This document shows positions 9,153-16,340 of a stretch of 64,000 nt of DNA, piece after piece; position 1 is the first letter of the stretch, and each line of letters opens with the position of its first letter. The notes beneath the pieces are model-generated. The model ran no database searches and was not told the origin of the DNA. It was given only the letters and a program-made list of their open reading frames with translations. This DNA is from Algoriphagus alkaliphilus (GTDB taxonomy: Bacteria; Bacteroidota; Bacteroidia; Cytophagales; Cyclobacteriaceae), in NCBI RefSeq assembly GCF_900103735.1, contig NZ_FMXE01000026.1, positions 1-64,000 on the forward strand. Direction: 5' to 3'. The position numbers and the translations under genes were made by a program.

Positions 9153-9650
9153 ATGGATAAAGACATTATTACCCGTTCAGGAAGTTTGACCGAATCCAGA
9201 AGGAGATTTTTGGAAAAATCCGGTGTTTCTCTCGTGTTAGCTACCTTTGGTGCTGCTTTTTTCACCGCATGTTCCTCGACTGAGGATGCTGATCCAACAG
9301 GACCACCGACGCCTCCGGGAAATTCAAGCTCCGGAATTACCATCTCAGGATCAGTCATTGTCATTAATTTGGCCATTCAGACAGCACTCAACAATTCTGG
9401 TAATTGGCTGTTAATTGAAAATGCAAAGGCACTGGTCGCAAATGTCAATGGCTCATTTGTCGCGCTTACTTCCGTTTGCACCCACTCTGGCTGTGACCGA
9501 AATTGGACTTTTGCAGCCAGTCGTTTTACCTGTACTTGCCATGGTTCGGTATTTGATGCCTCGGGGCGCGTGGTGCAAGGACCCGCAAATCAACCCTTGA
9601 CGCAGTTTACTACGCAGGTTTCAGGGACTACATTGACCATTAACAAATAA
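9153..9650 (+). CDS. Rieske [2Fe-2S] lipoprotein
   Basis: An electron-transfer protein of 165 residues. The Rieske ligands are visible as CTHSGC (Cys109, His111) and CTCHG (Cys127, His130); Cys114 and Cys129 are in place for the disulphide typical of bc1-type Rieske domains. The N-terminus has RRRFLEKSG followed by a hydrophobic run and a lipobox-like FFTAC (Cys40), suggesting Tat export of a folded protein followed by lipidation. The proline-rich stretch after the cysteine (TGPPTPPG) is a likely flexible tether. A TTG codon lies 6 bp upstream, but the ATG is the more probable start. It begins a likely operon with the YceI and DUF5777 genes. Confidence 0.9.
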   Translation: MDKDIITRSGSLTESRRRFLEKSGVSLVLATFGAAFFTACSSTEDADPTGPPTPPGNSSSGITISGSVIVINLAIQTALNNSGNWLLIENAKALVANVNGSFVALTSVCTHSGCDRNWTFAASRFTCTCHGSVFDASGRVVQGPANQPLTQFTTQVSGTTLTINK

Positions 9651-9656
9651 AAGTGG

Positions 9657-9703
9657 GTCCGCCTGATGCAGGCAGGCATGGCGAAAATGCCAATTGGGCG
9701 GAC
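9657..9703 (+). other. GC-rich intergenic hairpin between Rieske and YceI genes
   Basis: Outer arms GTCCGCC (9657-9663) and GGCGGAC (9697-9703) enclose GGCAT/ATGCC and a GCAGGCAGGC run. It lacks a following T-run, so it is not an ordinary terminator. It could attenuate transcription between the two genes or be a dispersed repeat. Confidence 0.45.
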
Positions 9704-9758
9704 GATGTTCTACCCGGCGTGATGTCCATTTGACTATTAAAAATCAACTATTAAAACG

Positions 9759-10301
9759 ATGAAGATTTTAGGCTTTCTTTTGGCCATTTCGCTGAGTTCT
9801 GCTGCATTTGGGCAGGAATTTCTGACTAAAACAGGGCAGGTTACATTTTTGTCAAAAGCACCGCTCAATGAGTTTGAAGGGAAGTCAAGTGTATTGAATG
9901 GTTTGGTGGACTTTGATAAAAACCTCCTTGATTTCTTTGTGGATCTAAACACCATTAAGACTGGTATTGGGCTTCGGGATAGTCACATGCGGGAAAATTA
10001 CCTCGAGACTAATAAATATCCATTTGCCGAGTTTACCGGCAAAATCGATGGCAGCCCCCAACTGTCGGTCGGACAAAAAGTGCCGGTTAAAGCGATCGGG
10101 ACTTTTAAAATTCACGGTGTGGAGCGGAAGATTGAAGTTTCCGGATTTTTGACCAAGCTTCAAAACGAGAAAATCGAACTTGACACAAATTTTACAATTT
10201 TACTTTCAGACTATAATATACCTGTTCCAAAGCTCGTGTTTTATGAATTGGCGGAGGAGCAAAAAGTCACGATCAAAGCCACTTTAACTGAGAAAAAATG
10301 A
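9759..10301 (+). CDS. YceI family periplasmic protein
   Basis: 180 residues with a cleavable signal peptide (LGFLLAISLSSAAFGQ, residues ~4-19). The mature part is a YceI-type lipocalin-like beta barrel that can bind isoprenoid lipids: SKAPLNEFEGKSSVLNG near the start, the TGIGLRDSHMRENYLE block mid-protein, and AIGTFKIHGVERKIEVSG later. The neighbouring Rieske lipoprotein and the DUF5777 barrel suggest an exported redox or lipid-linked process. The stop overlaps the next start by four bases (ATGA), so translation is coupled. Confidence 0.9.
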   Translation: MKILGFLLAISLSSAAFGQEFLTKTGQVTFLSKAPLNEFEGKSSVLNGLVDFDKNLLDFFVDLNTIKTGIGLRDSHMRENYLETNKYPFAEFTGKIDGSPQLSVGQKVPVKAIGTFKIHGVERKIEVSGFLTKLQNEKIELDTNFTILLSDYNIPVPKLVFYELAEEQKVTIKATLTEKK

Positions 10302-11173
10302 AAACATCAGGACTTATTATAGTGCTGTTTTTTGGTATAATCTCTTATTCAAATGCTCAATTGGAGCGAGTGCTTGAAAACACCAATCAAGCGGTAGATC
10401 TGATTTTTCATGCCCCCAGACATATCAATCTGATGACTGTGGAGCCGCTTGAGAAGAAGACCATGCACTTTGCCATCATGCACACTTTCGGCACTCTTGA
10501 TGGAGGGATTGAGAACCTTTTTGGCTTGGACAATGGGGCAAACATCCAGTTTAGCTTTGAATTTGGTTTATCCGACAAGCTTTCCCTTGGTGCAGCTCGA
10601 TCCAGCCGGGATAAGTTTTACAACATCTATGGACGGTATCATCTTCTGGAACAAACGCAAAACGGCAATGTACCTATTTCTGTAAGCTTGGCAGGTGGTG
10701 CGGGGGTGATCAGTAATCCGTATTCATTTTTACCGGCAGCTGAGCGACCGGAATTTGTCGATCGGCTTGCCTATTCCGCACAAGTGATGATTGCACGGAA
10801 GTTTTCAAACAAATTCAGTTTGCAGGTCAGTCCAATGTTGGCCTATTTCAACGATCCCCGTCAAATCTATCTAATCGAGGGTACCCAAAATCTTTACCTC
10901 GCGGTTGGTTTCAGCGGAAAATTAAAGGTTACAGATCGTTCCTCGCTCACACTTCAATGGATACCCAATCTTAATTCAGACTTGAGAAATAATGTCGGAA
11001 TTGGTTGGGATGTCGAAGCGGGGGGCCATGTTTTTCAAATGTATTTCGTGACCTCTCAGGCACTCAATGAGCAATATTTATTGGCTGGGGGCAATGGTGT
11101 TCCCGGAGAGGAATTTAGACTCGGATTTAACGTAAACCGGATTTTTGCCTTAGGGCAAAAAAAGAGGAAATAA
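10298..11173 (+). CDS. DUF5777 family outer-membrane beta-barrel protein
   Basis: 291 residues with a signal peptide (residues ~1-20, cut near SNAQ) and many alternating amphipathic strands ending in hydrophobic/aromatic residues, as in a beta barrel. Family-like blocks are FHAPRHINLMTVEPL, FAIMHTFGTLDGGIENLFGL and ISVSLAGGAGV. In Bacteroidota DUF5777 proteins are repeatedly found after YceI genes, as here. Function unproven. The stop at 11173 abuts the stop of the convergent gene with no gap and no visible terminator, so antisense read-through is possible. Confidence 0.85.
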   Translation: MKTSGLIIVLFFGIISYSNAQLERVLENTNQAVDLIFHAPRHINLMTVEPLEKKTMHFAIMHTFGTLDGGIENLFGLDNGANIQFSFEFGLSDKLSLGAARSSRDKFYNIYGRYHLLEQTQNGNVPISVSLAGGAGVISNPYSFLPAAERPEFVDRLAYSAQVMIARKFSNKFSLQVSPMLAYFNDPRQIYLIEGTQNLYLAVGFSGKLKVTDRSSLTLQWIPNLNSDLRNNVGIGWDVEAGGHVFQMYFVTSQALNEQYLLAGGNGVPGEEFRLGFNVNRIFALGQKKRK

Positions 11174-12751
11174 CTATTCTCTGGAAAAATTACGTAACCA
11201 AAGTTTGCCATTGACTGATTCGGAATCCAAGCGGTAATTTTCATTCAACCATATTTCCAAAGCAGACACATCTACCTGTTCCTTGGGATATCCGTGTTTG
11301 TAATAGTCATAGATTAAAACCCTCAATTTCTGAGGTGGATTAGGTTTAAGTGAGTCCAATTTTTCGATCGGGAAAAGTAAATCTTTTGTGGTTTGATTCT
11401 CTGGTAAAAGCACTTCCTTGCTGAAATCAAGAAAATTATTTGTGAGTATAATAGATTGATTAGTAGTTGTTAAGGATTCTTGATCTAAAGTTTGAATAAG
11501 GTGTTTGTACTCCTTTAATTTCATTTGGTAGCTAATTGCCATTAGAGCAGGAAAAGCCAAATAAACTCCAAAAGACCATACCTGTTGTCTTTTTTGAATT
11601 ACATAAATGATAACAATAGCGAAAGCCTGAAAAGCTGCCATTTTCCAATCTTGTTGGATTAAACTGATTCCTGTTCCAAGTAGAATTAGACCAGTCATTG
11701 ATCTTTTTAATTTCAGGTTTCTACTCCAATCTTCCCAGCCCAAAGCTATCAAAAAGGCTAAAATCGGTACCAAAATTATCAGATGGCGAGGGTTGAGGTA
11801 AATTGGATTGTAAAACCGAAAGTTGGTACTCATCACCCAAAACAGTCCGAGTAAACTCAGGAATGCCAAGCCAAATTCAATTCCCGGACTCTGTGGATTT
11901 TTTCGAATTTTCAGCAGTCCTGGGATGGCAAATACGATCCAAATCCAATAAGATCGTTCGACAAAAGTAAGAATGGGAAGTATGGTCAGGCGCTTGAGCA
12001 TTACCCAGACACTCTTGTCAGCATAGGTAAATTCTGAAATGTAATGTCCGTCCTGAATTGATTCAAATCGATAAAAGGGACTTCCGAATTGAATCCAAAA
12101 GTAAGCCAAATACAGACTGCCAAAGACAATCCCAAATCCGAAAAGAGCGGAATAGAAAGGGATGTTTTTGGTTCCTTTTTTCCAATCGAAAGCCCAAAGT
12201 AAAACAGGAAGTGGTGCAAGGAATATGATGGTTTCCTTGGTCAAAAAGCCAAAGAACAAACCGGAAATCAATCCTAAGGCTGCCAGAATGGGCCTCTCAT
12301 TTCTGTATACTGCTGAAAACGGAACTAATACTGTCCAAAATACCAACTGAGAATCAGGATAAACCTTGGTCAAAAAGTGGAGAAAATAGACTTGAGTGGA
12401 AAACCAGATGAGCAAGACCCACGGATTAGATTCCCGCGGTAATACCTTCAACAGCATGGCTAGGGTACCGATGTAACTGAACAGGGAAATCAAGGAAATT
12501 CGATGTGGATCAAAACCGAATAGAAAACCAATCAAACCCGAGGGGATGTAGGCACCCCATCGGGTGGAGAAATGGTATTCGTTGAATTCCATGGTGCCAG
12601 CCCAGAAGTTTTTGCCGGCAAGTAAGTAGTAGACATCGTCAGAAAAAGTGATTCCGTCAAAGCCGAAAAGCCAATACAGGAAAAGAAAGCCTGTTCCGGC
12701 AAAAAAGGCGCTTTTCTTTGGATTTGAATAACTAAAGCTTCGGATTGGCAT
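11174..12751 (-). CDS. GT39/ArnT-like integral membrane protein
   Basis: 525 residues with ten or more hydrophobic segments and a hydrophilic C-terminal ~110 residues. The first loop has the acidic pattern FSDDVYYLLAGKNF, which corresponds to the catalytic first extracytoplasmic loop of GT-C glycosyltransferases (PMT/ArnT type), and a later YLNPRHLIILVPIL stretch resembles the same group. It probably transfers a sugar from a polyprenyl-phosphate donor on the outer face of the inner membrane; the acceptor is unknown. It stands alone, convergent with DUF5777. Confidence 0.65.
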   Translation of the reverse strand: MPIRSFSYSNPKKSAFFAGTGFLFLYWLFGFDGITFSDDVYYLLAGKNFWAGTMEFNEYHFSTRWGAYIPSGLIGFLFGFDPHRISLISLFSYIGTLAMLLKVLPRESNPWVLLIWFSTQVYFLHFLTKVYPDSQLVFWTVLVPFSAVYRNERPILAALGLISGLFFGFLTKETIIFLAPLPVLLWAFDWKKGTKNIPFYSALFGFGIVFGSLYLAYFWIQFGSPFYRFESIQDGHYISEFTYADKSVWVMLKRLTILPILTFVERSYWIWIVFAIPGLLKIRKNPQSPGIEFGLAFLSLLGLFWVMSTNFRFYNPIYLNPRHLIILVPILAFLIALGWEDWSRNLKLKRSMTGLILLGTGISLIQQDWKMAAFQAFAIVIIYVIQKRQQVWSFGVYLAFPALMAISYQMKLKEYKHLIQTLDQESLTTTNQSIILTNNFLDFSKEVLLPENQTTKDLLFPIEKLDSLKPNPPQKLRVLIYDYYKHGYPKEQVDVSALEIWLNENYRLDSESVNGKLWLRNFSRE

Positions 12752-12892
12752 CCTGTAAAAATAAGGGAATTGAGATGAAATCGAGCCTGCCTATCGGATG
12801 CGACAGGCACTTACTCACTACAATATAAATGAGCACTATTTAAACATAAACTTTTCCCGAAATTCTATCGGATACTATCCCAAAAATGAAAA

Positions 12893-12915
12893 AAGCCCGG
12901 TACAATCCCGGGCTT
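12893..12915 (-). terminator. Rho-independent terminator of the DUF2911 gene
   Basis: AAGCCCGG (12893-12900) pairs with CCGGGCTT (12908-12915). On the minus strand the stem is followed by a run of T (forward AAAAAA at 12889-12894), so it fits termination of the gene ending at 13000. Confidence 0.8.
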
Positions 12916-12999
12916 CTATTCAAATTTTGATCACTGACTACCAATCGAAAGACTAATCCAATGGATCTAGTGGCCTTTGCTGGCAATGCTTTACTTTAA

Positions 13000-13515
13000 T
13001 TAAGAACCGATTTTAGCCGCAGCTTTACCATATTCCCATCTAACTTCAAAACCATCAGGTTTTACTTCATATACCAAGCGCTCCTCCATGGTAGAAGTTT
13101 GCATTGAAGGTACACTTACCCTTAACGCATCTTCTTTGGCATCATAGGTATAAGCTCCCCACTGTTTTGCCACTTTATTGAAGATGAAAGTAGACTCAGT
13201 CTCACCTGGAATGATGAAGAAACTGTAAGTGCCCGCAGGTAATTTTTGACCTTGGATGGTGATGTCTTTGGAGGTCGTAAATGTGGTAGCATCATCAGCA
13301 CCAGCTCTCCATACCTGACCAAGTGGCACCAGATCTCCCCAGATCGTACGACCTTTTACGGCAGGAGAGGAGTAATTAATCGTGATTTTTGAACCGGCTG
13401 CTGTTCCTTCAGCGGATCTTGCAGGGCTTGCTTTTTCTTGCGCAGAAGCTGAAAACGCAACAAATGCCATGAGGGCAAACGCAAATAGACTTTTTTTCAA
13501 ATTCATAGATTTCAT
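13000..13515 (-). CDS. DUF2911 domain-containing exported protein
   Basis: 171 residues. A signal peptide covers ~1-25 (LFAFALMAFVAFSASAQ). The mature part matches DUF2911: INYSSPAVKGRTIWGDLVP, GQVWRAGADDATTF, LPAGTYSFFIIPGE and the ending FEVRWE-K-A. Such proteins are common exported proteins of Bacteroidota; the molecular role is unknown. A second ATG at codon 4 (13506) could be the real start. Monocistronic, with its own terminator at 12893. Confidence 0.9.
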   Translation of the reverse strand: MKSMNLKKSLFAFALMAFVAFSASAQEKASPARSAEGTAAGSKITINYSSPAVKGRTIWGDLVPLGQVWRAGADDATTFTTSKDITIQGQKLPAGTYSFFIIPGETESTFIFNKVAKQWGAYTYDAKEDALRVSVPSMQTSTMEERLVYEVKPDGFEVRWEYGKAAAKIGS

Positions 13516-13593
13516 GGAGTTTATTAATTATTTAAGTTTAGTTTTTTATTAAACAGTTCTTGTCTTCCTACTGACAAAAGCCGCAAAAGGTTT

Positions 13594-14742
13594 TTAGATT
13601 TTAACCCAAGCTTGCTTTTTGTCGCTTTCCACTATTCGTTCTCCGATAATCAATTCTCTCAGACCACTTGCAAAAGTCGGAAAGGAGGGGTTTTCAGGTT
13701 GCTTTCCTACAGCAATGGCCGCATAGACTTCTTTAAACATTTGCTTGGAGGTGTCTGGAAAGCCCTCGTTGTGTCCTCCAGGAAAACTGATCAGGGCAGA
13801 AGCCTCAGGGTAAGCCAGGGAAGGATCTTTCATCAGCTGCTCATTGGCTTTGTCCCGTTTCCCAATCCATAGTTCATTCGGTCTTTCTGAATTGAATTCA
13901 AAATTGGATTTGGAACCGGCGATCTCAATATTCAGTCGGTTTTTGCGACCTGCACTTACTTGAGAGACAGTGATCGAACCCTTGGATCCATTGTCAAACC
14001 GAAGCAAAACCGTCGCATGATCTTCCGTATTGATCGGAACTTCCGCATAGTCTGAGGCTTGCAACTTAGTATCAGAATAGGTCTCAATAGCTTTCAGCGG
14101 CTTCAATCGCGTTTTATGTACCGTGGAGAAATCAGCCATCACTTCAGTGATTTTCAATCCGGTGACATACTCAGTGATGTCAAGCAAGTGGGAACCGATA
14201 TCCGCGATCGCTCTGGAATCACCTGATTTGTCAGGCTCCAATCTCCAGTTATAGTCAGTTTGGAAGAAAAGCCAATCCTGCAGGTAAGATCCCATCACAG
14301 AATAGACCTCGCCAAGATCTCCTTTTTCGCGCATGATTTTCATCTGCCGTACCATCGGATAGTAGCGGAGATTGAAATGAACAGCATTGACCAAGCCGGT
14401 GGCGGAAGCAATCTTCACCAACTCTTCCGCTTCGTGAATTTTGACTGCAAGGGGTTTTTCACAAATCACATGCTTTTCTGATTCCAACACAGCCTTTGCT
14501 TGCGCAAAGTGGAGGAAATTTGGTGTACAGATGTGGACTACATCGATGTCATCCTGTTTTAGCATTTCGTCAAAAGTATAGGCTCGTGGGATTCCAAGCA
14601 CTTTTGCTTTTTCATTTGCAAGTTCTTGGGTGACTTCACAGAGTGCTACTACCTCGACATTGGGTAATCTTCTAAGTGCCTCAAGGTGAGCAGGACCGAT
14701 AAATCCGGTACCTACGATGGCAGCTTTGATGGTTTGGGACAT
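13594..14742 (-). CDS. Gfo/Idh/MocA family oxidoreductase
   Basis: A cytoplasmic NAD(P)-dependent dehydrogenase, probably of a sugar or cyclitol. The Rossmann motif GTGFIGPAHLEAL is at residues ~11-23, EKPLAVKIHEAEELV near 95-109, and the C-terminal (beta-alpha) substrate domain includes GSHLLDITEYVTG (~200-212), placing the usual catalytic Asp/His. No signal sequence, unlike the Tat-tagged paralogues at 37147 and 40381. 382 residues, normal for the family. Substrate cannot be told. It stands alone between the DUF2911 gene and the repeat array. Confidence 0.88.
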   Translation of the reverse strand: MSQTIKAAIVGTGFIGPAHLEALRRLPNVEVVALCEVTQELANEKAKVLGIPRAYTFDEMLKQDDIDVVHICTPNFLHFAQAKAVLESEKHVICEKPLAVKIHEAEELVKIASATGLVNAVHFNLRYYPMVRQMKIMREKGDLGEVYSVMGSYLQDWLFFQTDYNWRLEPDKSGDSRAIADIGSHLLDITEYVTGLKITEVMADFSTVHKTRLKPLKAIETYSDTKLQASDYAEVPINTEDHATVLLRFDNGSKGSITVSQVSAGRKNRLNIEIAGSKSNFEFNSERPNELWIGKRDKANEQLMKDPSLAYPEASALISFPGGHNEGFPDTSKQMFKEVYAAIAVGKQPENPSFPTFASGLRELIIGERIVESDKKQAWVKI

Positions 14743-14837
14743 AGGTTTAGGGTTTTGTTAAAAAACAGAATGATCGAAGATAAATAAATAATTTTCAAGA
14801 AACAGGGGTGAAAAGGGGAGTTTATCGTTAAAAAAAC

Positions 14838-15286
14838 ATGAAATGCCCATGAGAAAGTCTTCTCACACAGGGGAATGATTATCCAGGGCATTCCATCTGA
14901 CCATTAAAAAACAAAATATAAACAGATGAAATACCCATGTCGAAAGAGCGACACACAGGAGCATGATTATCTGGGGGTATTCCATGTGGCAATTAAAAAC
15001 CAAATTATAAACACATGAAATACCCATGTCGAAAGAGCGACACACAGGAGCATGATTATCTGGGGGTATTCCATGTGGCAATTAAAAACCAAATTATAAA
15101 CACATGAAATACCCATGTCGAAAGAGCGACACACAGGAGCATGATTATCTGGGGGTATTCCATGTGGCAACTAAAAAACAAATTATAAACACATGAAATC
15201 GAGCATGACCCTTTCGGTGTCACACAGAGGGATGATTATATACCATGCGAGATTCCATCTGACCATAAAAAATCAATTATAAACAC
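14838..15286 (+). repeat. Tandem array of five structured ~89-bp units ahead of doxX-like gene
   Basis: Units begin at 14838, 14926, 15015, 15104 and 15193 (88, 89, 89, 89 and 94 bp), each opening with ATGAAAT. Units 2-4 are nearly identical; 1 and 5 diverge. Each folds as a long hairpin: CACATGAAATACCC pairs with GGGTATTCCATGTG (one mismatch), enclosing a small hairpin (GTCG-AAAGAG-CGAC) and a conserved single-stranded box ACACAG...ATGATTAT, then an AT-rich linker. Unit 1 has AATGCCC/GGGCATT and unit 5 AATC..GCATG/CATGC..GATT, so the paired arms change together. The last unit leads into the doxX start. Bases 14743-14837 before the array hold nothing recognised. Confidence 0.8.
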
Positions 15287-15730
15287 ATGAAATCGAATTC
15301 TAATTCCCCGCATTTTATGAATACTATTCATAATATCTACCAAGTCAAGCTCTTAAATCCCGCGATTCTTTTAATCCGATTTTGGCTTGGAACGGTCATG
15401 CTAAAACATAGCGGCACTTACCTTTTTCAAGGAAAAGTTCATGAACTTGCTTCTTTCCTTGAGTCGTTGAATTGGCCATATCCATTATTTATGGCTTATG
15501 CTTCCCAAATCACAGAGTTTCTAGCAGCAATCTTGATTTTGATTGGAATCCGATTTGGTGCTTGGATAATGGCCTTTACACTGGGAATTGCAGTGATTTT
15601 TGCCCATTCAGGAAAAATCTATTCTGAGGCAGAGCTACCTTTCAATTACTTTTTGATGAGTATTGTACTCAGTTTGACAGGTTGTGGAAAGCCAGGTTTG
15701 GATAATGTTTTTTCCCGAAAATCGAAATAA
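15287..15730 (+). CDS. DoxX family membrane protein
   Basis: 147 residues with four hydrophobic segments typical of DoxX: LLNPAILLIRFWLGTVML (residues ~23-40), FMAYASQITEFLAAILILIG, FGAWIMAFTLGIAVIFA and FLMSIVLSLTG. The family includes subunits of quinol oxidases and other small respiratory or redox membrane proteins; a specific partner is not evident. The start at 15287 falls on the same AACACATGAAATCG context that opens each upstream repeat unit; the ATG at 15317 (codon 11) is an alternative. Expression may depend on the repeat array. Confidence 0.8.
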   Translation: MKSNSNSPHFMNTIHNIYQVKLLNPAILLIRFWLGTVMLKHSGTYLFQGKVHELASFLESLNWPYPLFMAYASQITEFLAAILILIGIRFGAWIMAFTLGIAVIFAHSGKIYSEAELPFNYFLMSIVLSLTGCGKPGLDNVFSRKSK

Positions 15731-15879
15731 ATAGTAGCGATTGAACTGTATTTCAGATTGTGTAAGTCATTCATCCCTTGTTATTGCAACTCATCCAAAA
15801 TCTAGGCAATTGAGCTGGATTCCAATTCGATAAGCAAAATTTATTCTTTATCTTAAGATCTTGAATAAACTCAAAACTC

Positions 15880-16338
15880 ATGGCAAATTACAATCTGAAA
15901 ATCAATGGGAAGTCCCACACCGTAGATGTCGATGATGATACTCCACTCTTGTGGGTTCTTCGGGATAACTTGGGACTGGTAGGCACCAAATTTAGCTGTG
16001 GAATCGCCCAATGCGGGGCTTGCACGGTACACATCAATGGCAATGCTACTTTTTCCTGCCTGACACCGGTTTCCAGTATCGGAAATGCAGAAGTATTGAC
16101 GATTGAGGGCCTTTCCGAGGAGGGGGATCACCCTGTTCAAAAAGCTTGGGCAGAAGTGGACGTTGCTCAGTGTGGCTATTGCCAGGCTGGTCAAATCATG
16201 ACTGCTGTGGCTTTATTAAAAAGCAATCCAAATCCCAATATGGAGGAAATTGACAATGCGATGAATCGAAATATCTGTCGCTGTGGTACCTATCATAAGA
16301 TTCGCGAAGCTGTCGCCCTAGCCGCTAAAACCAAATAA
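15880..16338 (+). CDS. (2Fe-2S)-binding subunit of molybdenum hydroxylase (IorA type)
   Basis: The small electron-transfer subunit of a xanthine-oxidase-family enzyme, 152 residues. The plant-type [2Fe-2S] site is CGIAQCGAC plus a later Cys (TFSC), and the second cluster domain has CGYCQAGQIM and NICRCGTYHKI. It passes electrons from the Mo centre in the next subunit. No flavin subunit is encoded here, which fits the isoquinoline-1-oxidoreductase/aldehyde-oxidase two-subunit type. Separated from the large-subunit gene by 2 bp. Confidence 0.93.
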   Translation: MANYNLKINGKSHTVDVDDDTPLLWVLRDNLGLVGTKFSCGIAQCGACTVHINGNATFSCLTPVSSIGNAEVLTIEGLSEEGDHPVQKAWAEVDVAQCGYCQAGQIMTAVALLKSNPNPNMEEIDNAMNRNICRCGTYHKIREAVALAAKTK

Positions 16339-16340
16339 TC

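Noticed and set aside
9657..9703. Another copy of the doxX-type structured unit
   Set aside because: The AT-rich part just before the YceI ATG is similar, but the hairpin arms and the ACACAG...ATGATTAT box are not present.
14863..15170. Minus-strand open frames in the repeat array
   Set aside because: They repeat with the units, have no homologous product and reflect the period of the array.
14838..15286. CRISPR array
   Set aside because: Units are ~89 bp and adjacent with no unique spacers; hairpin structure differs from CRISPR repeats.
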